The notes: a model not told the origin generated them from the sequence alone. Shown: positions 1 through 8,961, counted from the stretch's first letter. The stretch is 64,000 nt of DNA from Pseudomonadota bacterium (GCA_023423895.1 JAFAER010000001.1:1-64000); one strand, 5' to 3'. Translations and numbers: made by a program.

Positions 1-154
1 GAGTCAGGCGTGACGTTGCAGATCCCCATCAGGGCTGCACCGCGGCGAGCCACGGCCCCTCTCACGACGCCAGCGAATCTCGAGCTTCGCGTCATGACCA
101 ACATGAACCCGTAGCAAGACGTGCGCCGACGGGCAACCCCTCGTCGCCGCTCTT

Positions 155-194
155 TTCATTCGCGCTTCATTCGCGCTTCGTTCGCGCTTCGTTC
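155..194. repeat. 11-bp tandem repeat, about 3.6 copies
   Basis: The unit TTCRTTCGCGC occurs at 155-165, 166-176 and 177-187, with a partial copy at 188-194. Copies one and two are identical, and copy three differs by one base. It lies upstream of the acyl-CoA dehydrogenase gene. Confidence 0.8.
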
Positions 195-374
195 ACCGCT
201 CGGCGCGGCTTCACGCTTCGCGCTGGCAAGCGGCGCCAAGCCCTCGAATCGAACGCGTCGGTCGTCCGGCCCAGCCCCGCATGCCCGTATGCCCGCATAC
301 GATGCGCGTCAGGTCGTTCGCGTTTCGCGCAGCGGAGCGGCAGGTCCTCGTTTCGGAGCGTCCGCATTCCCTCT

Positions 375-398
375 CTCGGCCTCGGCCTCGGCCTCGGC
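375..398. repeat. Hexamer tandem repeat (CTCGGC)4
   Basis: Four perfect copies of CTCGGC lie about 100 bp before the chosen start of the acyl-CoA dehydrogenase. Such a simple repeat can change length by slippage. No function is evident. Confidence 0.8.
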
Positions 399-501
399 GA
401 ATCGCGGCGAACCGCGTCCGCTCCCGCAAGGCCCGCCATTCGGGCACGCGGGCGGCGCGCGGGTTCACGCGGGTTTGGAGTTTGTGCGATTCTACCCGGC
501 G

Positions 502-2280
502 ATGGCGCCTCCCCCCGCTCTGCCGCCCTCGAGCACCGGCTCGCTCCCCATGCCGGCCACCTCGGGCTCGGGCGACGAGTCCTTCGCAAAGAGCTTGTTC
601 GTCGGGTCCCCGGCCGAAGGGTTGATCTTTCCTTACCCCGAGCCGACGCGCGCCGAGGTCGACGAGGTCAACGGGATCCTCGATGGGATTCGTCGCTTCG
701 CGTCGAAGCAGATCGACGCGAAGCGTATCGACCGCGACGAGTCGATCCCGCTCGAGGTGCTCGCAGGCCTCCGCGAGCTCGGCCTCTTCGGTCTGGCGCT
801 CCCGAAAGCCCACGGCGGCTCCGGCCACGGCTACACGGCGTACGCCCGGGTGATCCAGGAGCTCGCGGCGCTGGACGGCTCGGTGGCGCTCACGGTGAGC
901 GCGCATCAGTCGCTCGGGCTCGGCGCCCTGCTCTTCTTCGGCTCCGAGGAGCTGAAGGCGAAGTACCTGCCTCGCTGCGCGCGGGGCGAGACGCTCGCGG
1001 CCTTCGCCCTCGTGGAGGTCGGGGCCGGCAGCGACGCTGGCGCCATCCAGACACGCGCCGATCGCGACGGTGACAGCTACGTCATCAACGGCGAGAAGAT
1101 CTGGGTCACCAACGGCGGCGTGGCCGACCTGTTCACGGTCTTCGCGCGGACCTCGCCGGCCGAGGACGGGGCGAAGCCACGGCTGACCGCGTTCCTCGTC
1201 GAGCGCGGCGCCGGTGTGACGAGCGCTCCGAAGGAGCCCACCCACGGCATGCGAGGGGCTTCGAACACGAGCCTCACGCTGTCCCAGGTCCGGGTCCCGG
1301 CCCACCACATCCTCGGCGACGTGGGTCGCGGATTCAAGGTCGCGATGGAGGTGCTCACGAGCGCACGCCTCGCGCTCGCGTCGAGCTGCATCGGCGCCGC
1401 GAAGCGCCTCCTCCGCCTCGCCGTCGAGCGCGGGACGGAGCGGAAGACGTTCGGCCGGAGCATCGCCGAGTTCCCGATCGTGAAGGACAAGATCGCCCTC
1501 ATGTCGGCCGATCTGTTCGCGCTCGAGAGCATGACGTACCTGACGACCGGCCTCGTCGATGCGGGCCGCACCGACTTCTCGATCGAGAGCGCGATCTGCA
1601 AGGTCTTCGGCTCGGAGACGCTCTGGCGGATCGCCAACCAGTCGGCGCAGATCGCGGGAGCGCTGTCGTACACGAGCAACGAGCCTTGGGAGCGCATGTT
1701 GCGTGACGCGCGGGCCGCGCTCGTCTTCGAAGGGACGAACGAGATCCTTCGCTGCTTCATCGCGCTCTCGGGCATGCAAGGCCCCGGACTGCAGCTCGCG
1801 GACGTGCCCTCGGCGATCCGCGAGCCGATCAAGGGGTTCGGTCTGCTGAGCGAATACGCGATCCGCAAAGCGCGCAGCGTGCTCTTGCGCGATCGCCTCA
1901 CGCGCGTTCACCCCGTGCTCTCGCGCGAGGCCGCGATCGTCATCAACTACTCGCAGCAGCTCGCGAAGGCGGTCGACAAGGCGCTCCGCCGCCACGGGAA
2001 GAACATCGCCGAGATGCAGTTCACGCAGAAGCGAGTCGCCGACGTCGCCATCGACCTGTACGCGCTCTCGAGCTGCCTCTCGCGCACGACGCGTGCGATC
2101 GAGAAGCGGGGCGAGGAGGGCGCACGCCGTGAGATCGACCTGCTCACGATGTTCGCCCGCGGCGCCGAGAAGCGCATGACCGAGAACCTCACCGGGCTCG
2201 ACGACAACGACGACGAGCTCCGGAAGGCGATTGCCGACAAGGCGTGCGCCGACGGCGGCTATCCGCTCGACATCCTCTGA
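502..2280 (+). CDS. Acyl-CoA dehydrogenase, very-long-chain type
   Basis: This is an FAD-dependent acyl-CoA dehydrogenase (592 aa) for the first step of fatty-acid beta-oxidation. The N-terminal and middle acyl-CoA dehydrogenase domains span roughly residues 30-300, including FALVEVGAGSDAG and the FAD-binding WVTNGG stretch. The C-terminal helical domain carries FEGTNE, whose Glu (about residue 410) is the expected catalytic base. A further region of about 150 residues follows, as in the very-long-chain (ACADVL/ACAD9-like) branch, and the length fits that branch. I chose ATG 502 because the preceding 127 codons of open frame are low-complexity; ATG 550 is an alternative. The gene converges on the TrpB-like gene with only 3 bp between them. 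Substrate chain length is inferred from architecture. Confidence 0.9.
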   Translation: MAPPPALPPSSTGSLPMPATSGSGDESFAKSLFVGSPAEGLIFPYPEPTRAEVDEVNGILDGIRRFASKQIDAKRIDRDESIPLEVLAGLRELGLFGLALPKAHGGSGHGYTAYARVIQELAALDGSVALTVSAHQSLGLGALLFFGSEELKAKYLPRCARGETLAAFALVEVGAGSDAGAIQTRADRDGDSYVINGEKIWVTNGGVADLFTVFARTSPAEDGAKPRLTAFLVERGAGVTSAPKEPTHGMRGASNTSLTLSQVRVPAHHILGDVGRGFKVAMEVLTSARLALASSCIGAAKRLLRLAVERGTERKTFGRSIAEFPIVKDKIALMSADLFALESMTYLTTGLVDAGRTDFSIESAICKVFGSETLWRIANQSAQIAGALSYTSNEPWERMLRDARAALVFEGTNEILRCFIALSGMQGPGLQLADVPSAIREPIKGFGLLSEYAIRKARSVLLRDRLTRVHPVLSREAAIVINYSQQLAKAVDKALRRHGKNIAEMQFTQKRVADVAIDLYALSSCLSRTTRAIEKRGEEGARREIDLLTMFARGAEKRMTENLTGLDDNDDELRKAIADKACADGGYPLDIL

Positions 2281-2283
2281 TCG

Positions 2284-3645
2284 TCACGCCATCGACGGCA
2301 GCCCGGAGAGCGCCATCGCCAGCTCGTTCTCGCTGTAGCTCAGGTCCGTGAGCTTGCCGGCGGCGTATTCGGTATAGGCGGCCATGTCGAAGTGGCCGTG
2401 CCCGCAGAGGTTGAACAGGATGGCGCGCGAGACGCCCTCCTCCTTGCAGCGGAGCGCTTCGTCGATCGCCCCACGCACGGCGTGGTTCGCCTCCGGCGCG
2501 GGCAAGATCCCTTCGGCGCGGGCGAACAGGAGCCCTGCCTCGAACACCTTGGTCTGCGGATATGCGACGGCTTCGATGAGGCCGAGCTCCTTCAGGTGCG
2601 AGACGAGCGGCGCCATGCCGTGATACCGAAGCCCGCCGGCGTGGAACCCGGGCGGAGTGAACGCCGAGCCGAGCGTGTGCATCTTCACGATCGGCGACAG
2701 ATGCGCGGTGTCGCCGTAGTCGTAGGCGTATCGGCCCTTGGTGAGCGACGGGCATGCGGCCGGCTCCACTGCCACGACGCGCACCTTCTTGCCGCCGCGG
2801 AGCTGCTCGCCGATGAACGGAAAGGCAATGCCACCGAAGTTCGAGCCTCCACCCGTGCAGCCGACGATGACGTCGGGGTAGTCGTTCGCTTGCTCGAGCT
2901 GGAGGGCAGCTTCCTGCCCAACGATCGTCTGGTGAAGGAGCACGTGATTCAACACCGAGCCGAGCGCGTAGTTCGTTCCCGGATCTTTGGCGGCGACCTC
3001 CACGGCCTCGCTGATCGCGATGCCGAGGCTGCCCGTATGCCGAGGATTGCTCGCGAGGACGGCTCGCCCGGACTCCGTCTGATCCGACGGAGACGCGATG
3101 CAGCGCGCGCCGTACGTCTCCATCAACGCGCGCCGGTACGGCTTCTGATCGTAAGAGACGCGGACCTGGAAGACCGTGACCTCGATGCCGAAGAGCGCAC
3201 CGGCGAATGCGAGCGACGAGCCCCACTGCCCTGCTCCCGTCTCGGTCGCGAGGCGCTTGATGCCCGCCTCCTTGTTGTAGAACGCCTGCGGCACGGCCGT
3301 GTTCGGCTTGTGCGAGCCCGCCGGCGAGACGCCTTCGTACTTGTAGTAGATGCGCGCTGGCGTCCCGAGCACCTTCTCGAGCCGGCGTGCCCGGAAGAGC
3401 GGTGCGGGCCGCCACTGGCGATAGATGTCCCGGACCGGTTGCGGGATCTCGATCATCCGCTCGGTGGAGACCTCTTGCTCGATGAGCGCCATCGGGAACA
3501 GCGGCGCGAGATCGGCTGGGCCGATGGGCTCACGCGTCCCCGGATGGAGCGCAGGCGGCAGCGGCGCGGGCAGGTCCGCGGCGATGTTGTACCAGGCCTT
3601 CGGCATCCGCTCTTCGTCGAGCACGTACTTGACGGTGTCGCTCAT
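2284..3645 (-). CDS. TrpB2-type tryptophan synthase beta-like PLP enzyme
   Basis: This 453-residue fold-type II PLP enzyme belongs to the TrpB2 branch, which condenses indole with L-serine. The PLP lysine lies in GSHKPNTA (K113). ETGAGQWG carries the candidate catalytic Glu (E135), and GCTGGGSN (about 263-269) is the phosphate-binding loop. The extended N terminus and stand-alone location, with no trpA or other trp gene nearby, are typical of TrpB2 rather than the TrpA-coupled TrpB1. The ATG at 3645 has an AGGAG upstream, whereas a 14-codon longer frame lacks support. Substrate specificity in vivo is uncertain; some TrpB2 proteins act as indole salvage enzymes or serine deaminases. Confidence 0.88.
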   Translation of the reverse strand: MSDTVKYVLDEERMPKAWYNIAADLPAPLPPALHPGTREPIGPADLAPLFPMALIEQEVSTERMIEIPQPVRDIYRQWRPAPLFRARRLEKVLGTPARIYYKYEGVSPAGSHKPNTAVPQAFYNKEAGIKRLATETGAGQWGSSLAFAGALFGIEVTVFQVRVSYDQKPYRRALMETYGARCIASPSDQTESGRAVLASNPRHTGSLGIAISEAVEVAAKDPGTNYALGSVLNHVLLHQTIVGQEAALQLEQANDYPDVIVGCTGGGSNFGGIAFPFIGEQLRGGKKVRVVAVEPAACPSLTKGRYAYDYGDTAHLSPIVKMHTLGSAFTPPGFHAGGLRYHGMAPLVSHLKELGLIEAVAYPQTKVFEAGLLFARAEGILPAPEANHAVRGAIDEALRCKEEGVSRAILFNLCGHGHFDMAAYTEYAAGKLTDLSYSENELAMALSGLPSMA

Positions 3646-3778
3646 GATCGCGTCGCTCCTGTTCGCTCGTAGCGCCTGCGTCCTCACACGCCGGCCACTC
3701 GCCGCGCGGGGGCCCTGCAGCGCTCGTGCCTCGCTCGATCTCCGGCATTTCTCGCAGCCGCGCTCGCAAACATTCGCG

Positions 3779-3798
3779 AGTCACGATTTTTCGTGACT
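3779..3798. promoter_or_regulatory. Perfect 8-bp inverted repeat with T4 spacer
   Basis: AGTCACGA-TTTT-TCGTGACT is a perfect inverted repeat. It is 51 bp past the stop of the upstream lipoprotein-like gene and 134 bp before the TrpB2 start, both on the minus strand. It could be an operator or an RNA hairpin. No U-tract follows on the minus strand, so a classical terminator is less likely. Confidence 0.45.
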
Positions 3799-3848
3799 GC
3801 CGTCGCGAAAATTCGTGTCGACGGCGAACCGGCAGTCTGACGCGCTGG

Positions 3849-4496
3849 TCAGTACGAGCATTCGTCGCGGCGCCAGACGGTGGCGACGCGGTCGTTCGTG
3901 AAGCGCACGCAGAAGGACGGATAGAGCAGATCGAACGAGCCCACCTTCTCACGCGGGATCCACGACTGCGGCCGGCCGACCGTGCTCGTCACCTCGCGGC
4001 GCGACATGCCGGCCTTCACTCCGCGGGTGCCGATCTCGTAGTCGCGCACGACCTCGGAGACGCCGAGGGCTCGCTCGGCGGCGCGCGAGCGCTTCACGCG
4101 CAGCCGACGCTCGGCCACGTAGCGCGGACGGCTCGCGCCTTTCGGCTCGTAACGCGCGACGACGAAGTCGAGGCTCTTGCTGTCGAACGCATGAAAGAAC
4201 CACCGCGGATGCCCCGTACGTCCGTAGGCGCGCCCGAATTCGCTCTCCACGGCCTCCCGCGTCTGCACGGCCGTGTGGAGGTCGACATCGAGGAACGACA
4301 CGACATCGAAGTCTTCGAGGGCAGCTTGGCCCGCCGACGTCGGAACGACGAGGTGCACACTCGGCGGCGCTTCCTGCTTTGCGGCGGCGCACCCAGCGCA
4401 GGGGAGCGCCCCGACGGCAACGGCCATCTCGAGCGCCAGAACAGCAACGCTCCAACCGAACCTTCTCACCGAGGAGATCCTGCCTTCGCTGTTCAT
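3849..4496 (-). CDS. Putative secreted/lipid-anchored protein with BamE/SmpA-like C-terminus
   Basis: I do not recognise this 215-residue protein as a named family. The chosen start gives a short basic N terminus, a hydrophobic stretch of about 20 residues and a Cys-rich ALPCAGC segment, which suggests a lipoprotein or exported protein. Near the C terminus, GVKAGMSRREVTSTVGRPQ matches the pattern of SmpA/OmlA (BamE-like) domains, a short envelope-protein fold. The ATG at 4496 was preferred to the open-frame start at 4712 because the longer version overlaps the ankyrin gene and adds Arg-rich sequence. It lies 50 bp downstream of that gene, probably in the same transcription unit. Confidence 0.6.
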   Translation of the reverse strand: MNSEGRISSVRRFGWSVAVLALEMAVAVGALPCAGCAAAKQEAPPSVHLVVPTSAGQAALEDFDVVSFLDVDLHTAVQTREAVESEFGRAYGRTGHPRWFFHAFDSKSLDFVVARYEPKGASRPRYVAERRLRVKRSRAAERALGVSEVVRDYEIGTRGVKAGMSRREVTSTVGRPQSWIPREKVGSFDLLYPSFCVRFTNDRVATVWRRDECSY

Positions 4497-4546
4497 CCTG
4501 ACGCGCGATCGCGTGTCCGTCGAGTCGAAACCCGCCGGATGCGATG

Positions 4547-5605
4547 TCACTTCACGCGGAAGCTCGCGACGCTCTCTCCAGCCTGACGGCCGCGCGTCTC
4601 CTCCGAGAGGTTCGGACGGAAGTCTCGGTAGGACATCGTTACGAACCGCGTCGAGCTGGCGTAGACGCACGCTGCGACGAAGAAGGCCCCCGACGGCGAG
4701 GACCCGCTCCATCGCGCCTGGAGAACGGGCCCCACCTCGAGGAAGCGGACGTCGCTGAACCGGCAGTCCTCGCCGGTCTCCCTCCGGATCCGCCCCATGT
4801 GCGCGCGGACCTCGCGCTCGACGGCCTCCTGCCGCTCGTCGGGCTCGAGGCGTGCGGTCAGGTTCGTGACCGACACGACGATCTGGCGCTCGCCCGTCAC
4901 CTCGAGGAGCTCGTACTCGTTTGGTGCGACCTCACTCTCGTTCCAGGAACCGAGGAGCTTGATCCGGAACTCCGGACGCTCGAACCGCGTGACCTGCCGA
5001 GAGAGCTCGAGAGAGCCGAGATCGCTCGGCGCGAGCATCGTTGCGAGCTCCGGAGGTGGGGAGCCGAGCTCGTGGGCATACCTGAGCGCACTGAGGCCGC
5101 TCTCGTCGACCTGCCCCCGGTTCGCGCCGGCACGAATCAGCACCCGGACGGTCTCGATCAGATGCCCGCGCGCCGCCTGCATCAACGCCGTCGTTCCATA
5201 CCGGTTCGAGCGTCGTGGATCGGCCCCTGCCTTGAGGAGCGCAATGACGCCCTCGACGAGCCCGTGCCGCGCGCAGAGCATCAGCGCGTCGTTGCCCTCT
5301 TTGTTGGCGAGGTTCGGATCGGCGCCACGCGCGAGCAGCAGCTCGACGCCACCGATGTCTCGCGTCGTCCGGGCGAACGCGCACGCAGCGAGCAGAGCCG
5401 TCATCCCGTCGGGCGCAGGAAGATCCACGGTCGCGCCGGAGTCGAGGAGGGACGTCATCACCTCGAGGCGCCCCGTCATGGCCGCCATCATCAGCGTCGT
5501 GACGCCGTCTTCCCGTCGCCAGTCGGGATCCGCGCCCTCTCTGACGAGCCGGGCGATGTGGTCTGCTCGCCCGAGCTGCGCGTACAGCAGCAGGTCCTCG
5601 GACAT
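4547..5605 (-). CDS. Ankyrin repeat protein with C-terminal DcrB/PsbP-like region
   Basis: This protein has 352 residues. Residues 1 to about 180 contain about five ankyrin repeats; the recurring pattern is DGxTALMxAAxxGxxExxxxLLxxGAD. Ankyrin arrays bind other proteins. The C-terminal 150 residues have no repeats and resemble small DcrB/PsbP-like domains in outline (FRIKLLGSW to the end), which is a weak inference. There is no signal peptide, so it is probably cytoplasmic. It starts 9 bp after the stop of the DUF4912 gene, suggesting co-transcription. Confidence 0.8.
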   Translation of the reverse strand: MSEDLLLYAQLGRADHIARLVREGADPDWRREDGVTTLMMAAMTGRLEVMTSLLDSGATVDLPAPDGMTALLAACAFARTTRDIGGVELLLARGADPNLANKEGNDALMLCARHGLVEGVIALLKAGADPRRSNRYGTTALMQAARGHLIETVRVLIRAGANRGQVDESGLSALRYAHELGSPPPELATMLAPSDLGSLELSRQVTRFERPEFRIKLLGSWNESEVAPNEYELLEVTGERQIVVSVTNLTARLEPDERQEAVEREVRAHMGRIRRETGEDCRFSDVRFLEVGPVLQARWSGSSPSGAFFVAACVYASSTRFVTMSYRDFRPNLSEETRGRQAGESVASFRVK

Positions 5606-5614
5606 GCGCGCCTC

Positions 5615-6844
5615 CTAGGCCGATACAGATGCCTTCCTGTCCGCAGCGACGCGCGCCGCGGCCTCGACCGCACGCCCGATCGCGGTCGTCCGCGGGGCGT
5701 CCGCGAGGACGATCGCCATTGTGCCCTCGGGCGTCCACTCGATGAGGTCGCGGTCCGTCGTCATCTCGAGCGCAGGCGAATGCGCGAGAGGAACGAACGC
5801 GCCGTCCGTCATGATGCCGACCGCCACCCGGACGACGGCCCGCTCCGGCAGATCGCCGAGGACGAGCTCACCGGCGGCGGGATCGCACGCCACGTCGCGC
5901 GTCTCGGTCGTCGGCCCGTCCCAGGTCGGGACGAAGATCGCGGCTCGAACGAAGAAGAACGCGTCCTTCGCCTGCGCCCGCGCGTCCGGCGAGAGCCGCC
6001 ACCACACGTACGAGCTCGCGCGGTCGATCGGGATCGCAACGCACGCATGCTCCGAACGCTCTGGCGCCGGCGGCACTTGCGGCGTGACGGGCTCCGGCTC
6101 GTCGGCGATGACGGGCTCGGCGTCCTCGGTCGCGTGTGCGACGGTCGCGACCGGCTCCGCCGTCACGGGCTCGGGCGTCGAGACGGCCGGCTCGTTTCTG
6201 GATGGGGCTTCGCCCCAAACCCCACCCCGCTCTGCGGGGGTTCGCGGACTCACCCCCGCTCCCCGCTTCGCGGCGCGGGGCCCCGGGTTTGTCGTCACGG
6301 CCTCGTGCTCGTCTTCGTCGTTGGCCGCAGCTGCGCGGCGGAGCCCAGCGCCGATCTGGTCCCCGGGCTCGTCCTCCGGCGGAAGCGGGGGCGGCGGCGG
6401 GACGTAGTCCACCGCTTCGAGCTTCTCGAGCAGCGCTCGTGCCGCGCCATGCTCGGGTTCGTCCTCGAGGACACGCCTCAGCGTCTCGATCGCGCGCTGC
6501 TTGTGGCCCTGCGCGGCGTAGATCTCGGCGAGCGTGACGGTGGGGACGGCCTGGGGCTCCGGCCGCGGCACGTGCGGCAGCGGATTGCCGAGCGCCGCCC
6601 GGAGCCGGTCGGCAGCGTCCGGCAAGTGCAGGCCGCGCTCGACGACGCGGGAGAGGAGATCGCGGGCGATGCCGAAGAACCCGCGCGTCCGTTTCAGGTG
6701 CGTCGGATCGACGTCCGCATCGAGGCGGAGCAGCTCGTCGATGAGCTCGGGGCGCGTCAGCACACGCGCGCGCCGGATGCCGGCTGCCTGTGCGCGTGCG
6801 ACCAGGCCTTCGCGATCGAGACGCTCGAGCTCTGCGCGGTCCAT
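5615..6844 (-). CDS. DUF4912 protein with SAP/Rho-N-like head and TPR
   Basis: In this 409-residue protein, the first ~45 residues resemble a Rho-N/SAP-like helical nucleic-acid-binding motif with two L-x-RxxLIxxL-type helices. Residues ~100-145 form a TPR-like pair (IYAAQGHKQRAIETLRRVL). A disordered Pro/Glu linker follows. The last ~130 residues match DUF4912, with aromatic YVWWRLSP, then LPERAVVRVAVG and the DGAFVPLAHS motif. The linker segment encoded by 6202-6290 is a GC-rich palindromic repeat also found outside the gene at 6893-6985, so part of the protein derives from an inserted repeat element. The function of DUF4912 proteins is unknown. Start ATG 6844. Confidence 0.75.
   Translation of the reverse strand: MDRAELERLDREGLVARAQAAGIRRARVLTRPELIDELLRLDADVDPTHLKRTRGFFGIARDLLSRVVERGLHLPDAADRLRAALGNPLPHVPRPEPQAVPTVTLAEIYAAQGHKQRAIETLRRVLEDEPEHGAARALLEKLEAVDYVPPPPPLPPEDEPGDQIGAGLRRAAAANDEDEHEAVTTNPGPRAAKRGAGVSPRTPAERGGVWGEAPSRNEPAVSTPEPVTAEPVATVAHATEDAEPVIADEPEPVTPQVPPAPERSEHACVAIPIDRASSYVWWRLSPDARAQAKDAFFFVRAAIFVPTWDGPTTETRDVACDPAAGELVLGDLPERAVVRVAVGIMTDGAFVPLAHSPALEMTTDRDLIEWTPEGTMAIVLADAPRTTAIGRAVEAAARVAADRKASVSA
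6202..6290. repeat. GC-rich palindromic interspersed repeat, copy A (inside CDS)
   Basis: This element begins with ggggcttYgccccaaacccc (a hairpin, GGGGC-ttc-GCCCC) and continues with short GC-rich inverted segments. It lies wholly inside the DUF4912 gene and keeps its frame, encoding about 30 residues of linker. The first ~40 bp are nearly identical to copy B at 6893; the later part diverges. Confidence 0.75.
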
Positions 6845-6892
6845 CGGATCTCTCGTCGTACCCGTTTTCCGGGGTCCGAACCACTTCTAACG

Positions 6893-6985
6893 TTGGGGCT
6901 TTGCCCCAAACCCCACCCGCTCCGCAGGGGGGTGAACCCCTGCGGATCCGCTGCGCGGGAGCGGGGCTTTAGCGCCAGCCGGAGG
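6893..6985. repeat. GC-rich palindromic interspersed repeat, copy B (intergenic)
   Basis: This is the second copy of the repeat that starts with the GGGGC-ttt-GCCCC hairpin. It includes a second stem, CGCAGGGG-ggtga-aCCCCTGCG. It sits about 50 bp upstream of the DUF4912 start, between that gene and the divergent lipoprotein gene at 7135. Confidence 0.75.
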
Positions 6986-7134
6986 CTCTCCGCCGGCTCT
7001 CTCGGTGCGTCCGTTCTGCTCGACGGAACGGCCTCCGGGCCGATGCGCCCACACACCCACGTCTACCGTTGCTGGAAGTTGCGGCAGGACGGCCATTGTT
7101 CGGCTCCCGCACGACCATGTGCCAAGATTGAGCC

Positions 7135-7974
7135 ATGCTGCTTCGCGCTGCGTTCTTCGCGAGCCTGGCGATCGTAGGAGCGTGCTCGCTGGTCGTGAGC
7201 ACGGCCGACCTCGCCGGCGATCGCGATGCGCAGCGCGACGGCTCTGGGGACGCGAGGAGCGAGGCTCCGCCCGCTGACGCTTCCCCGAGCTCGCCCACCG
7301 ACGGCGGCTCCCTTCCGGGCGAAGACGCAGCATCAACGTCACCGTGTGCCTCTCCTCACGTGTTCTGCGACGACTTCGATCAAGGCGGAGTCGACCTCGG
7401 CTCGCGCTGGGACGCGATCGAAACCAGGAGCGGCACACTCGCTCTCTCGAGCGAGCGCGCGGCCTCACCGCCACGGGCGCTCCGCGCCGTCCTCCATCCC
7501 GCCTCGGGCAGGCGCGACACGAAGCTGACCAAGACGGTCGCCGTCGACGGCAACACGGTACGCGTCGAGCTCGATCTCTTCTTCGATCACACGGCCGGAG
7601 CGTACACCGAAGTGGATCCGCTCCAGGTCCTCGTGCAGCCAGCGCCTGCGGGGCACCGTTCGAGCTCGCTCTTCGTCTTCGTGCGGTCGAACGGCGCTCG
7701 ATTCCAGTACTGGACGGACAGGGCCGATGGCGGCCAGATCAGCCTCGAGAACGAGATCCCGCTCGGCGGCGGCGCGTGGCACCATCTGACGCTGACGCTG
7801 ACGCGGGATCCGGCGCGGGCGACACTTTTGGTCGACGGCGTGAGCTCCCGTATCGACACGGTCGCCGCTCCCGCGACGACCGCCGTGAGCGTCAGCATCG
7901 GCGGTGCTTATGTCGAGGACCTGTCCAACACGTGGACCATCGACGTCGACAATGTCGTCGTGGACGCGTTCTGA
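7135..7974 (+). CDS. LamG-like lipoprotein
   Basis: This 279-residue predicted lipoprotein has a signal peptide with a VGACS lipobox (Cys17). An Asp/Ser/Pro-rich linker to about residue 65 is the kind of tether common in predatory and social deltaproteobacteria. The remaining ~200 residues look like a concanavalin-like jelly roll: FCDDFD, alternating beta strands and a GAWHHLTLTL motif typical of LamG-like domains. It probably sits on the outer membrane and binds glycans or protein. It converges on ribF with a 3-bp gap. No specific ligand can be inferred. Confidence 0.75.
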   Translation: MLLRAAFFASLAIVGACSLVVSTADLAGDRDAQRDGSGDARSEAPPADASPSSPTDGGSLPGEDAASTSPCASPHVFCDDFDQGGVDLGSRWDAIETRSGTLALSSERAASPPRALRAVLHPASGRRDTKLTKTVAVDGNTVRVELDLFFDHTAGAYTEVDPLQVLVQPAPAGHRSSSLFVFVRSNGARFQYWTDRADGGQISLENEIPLGGGAWHHLTLTLTRDPARATLLVDGVSSRIDTVAAPATTAVSVSIGGAYVEDLSNTWTIDVDNVVVDAF

Positions 7975-7977
7975 CTG

Positions 7978-8961
7978 TCAGGCGTCGCTTCCGTCGCCCG
8001 GACGAAGGCCAGCGAGCATCGCCCTCGCCGAGGCCGCGTCGGCCGCGATCTGCGCCTTGAGCTCGTCGAGACCCGCGAACTTCTTCTCGTCGCGGATCCG
8101 GCTGACCAGATGCACACGCATGTGCTGGCCGTAGAGGTCGCCATCGAAGTCGAAGAGGTGGACCTCGATGCGGCGGCTCTTACCGTCGACCGTCGGCCGC
8201 ACCCCGAGGTTCATGACGCCCGGACGCTCTCCGGCGAAGACGGCGTACACGCCGTCGGGCGGCAACACCTCGAGGACGCCGCCGAGGTTCGCCGTCGGGA
8301 AGCCGATCGTCCGGCCACGGCGATCCCCACCCTCGACGATGCCGGAGATCGAGTGCCTTCGCCCGAGGAGCCGCGTCGCCTCGTCGAGGTCGGCGCTCGC
8401 GATCGCGTCGCGCACCCGCGTGCTCGAGAACGGCCCGTGCTCGTCGCCAGCGATCTCGGCGGCGGCGACCTCGAAGCCCAGCGCTCCGCCGAGCTCGCGG
8501 AGCATCGCGAGGTCCCCGGCCCGCTTCGCGCCGAAGCGGAAATTCTCTCCGACGACGACCGCCTTCGCGCCGAGCCGGCCGACGAGGAGCTCGCGCGCGA
8601 AGCGGTCCGGCGTGAGGGCGGCGAGCTCCGGCGTGAAGGCCTCGACGATGACCTGGTCGGCGCCGTGGTGGCGAAGAAGCTCGATCCGCCGCTCGAGCGT
8701 CGCGAGGCGCGGCGGCGTGAAGCCCCGGAGCAACTGGCTCGGGTGCGGATCGAACGTGAGCACCAACGTGACGAGGCCTCGAGCGACCGCGATCGCCTTG
8801 GCCTGCCGCAGCACGGCCTGGTGACCACGGTGGACGCCGTCGAGGTTGCCGATGATGACGGCGGACTGCACCGGAGCAGGATAGAACACCTCGCCGGCAT
8901 CCGATCGCTCGTTCTGGAGCGGTGTGGCTCGGAGCTGAGCCGTCGTCAGGGAGCCCGGCAC
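7978..8961 (-). CDS. ribF: Bifunctional riboflavin kinase/FAD synthetase
   Basis: This 327-residue cytosolic enzyme makes FMN and then FAD from riboflavin. The N-terminal nucleotidyltransferase half has GNLDGVHRGHQ (the usual Phe is Leu) and SSTRVRDAI. The C-terminal kinase half starts at about residue 205 with GGDRRGRTIGFPTANLGG. Length and domain order match the family. The ATG at 8961 overlaps the upstream lipoprotein stop by 16 bp. A GTG at 8871 would remove the residues that usually precede the first strand, so the longer form is preferred. It appears to be the last gene of a TonB receptor-lipoprotein-ribF unit. Confidence 0.93.
   Translation of the reverse strand: MPGSLTTAQLRATPLQNERSDAGEVFYPAPVQSAVIIGNLDGVHRGHQAVLRQAKAIAVARGLVTLVLTFDPHPSQLLRGFTPPRLATLERRIELLRHHGADQVIVEAFTPELAALTPDRFARELLVGRLGAKAVVVGENFRFGAKRAGDLAMLRELGGALGFEVAAAEIAGDEHGPFSSTRVRDAIASADLDEATRLLGRRHSISGIVEGGDRRGRTIGFPTANLGGVLEVLPPDGVYAVFAGERPGVMNLGVRPTVDGKSRRIEVHLFDFDGDLYGQHMRVHLVSRIRDEKKFAGLDELKAQIAADAASARAMLAGLRPGDGSDA

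Larger units (their letters stand above)
1..501. other. Upstream region without a supported gene
   Basis: An open frame runs through positions 121-501 into the acyl-CoA dehydrogenase gene. Its translation is Arg/Ser/Ala-rich, resembles no domain I know, and is built partly from short tandem DNA repeats, so I treat it as non-coding. It holds an 11-bp tandem repeat at 155-194 and a hexamer repeat at 375-398. I see no RNA gene or clear promoter. Confidence 0.6.

Noticed and set aside
121..501. N-terminal extension of the acyl-CoA dehydrogenase
   Set aside because: The extra 127 residues are encoded by simple tandem repeats and are unlike the family; ATG 502 gives a normal length.
4544..7177. 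Long open frame (877 aa) on the plus strand opposite the ankyrin and DUF4912 genes
   Set aside because: The opposite strand has ankyrin repeats and DUF4912; this frame is Arg-rich without domains.
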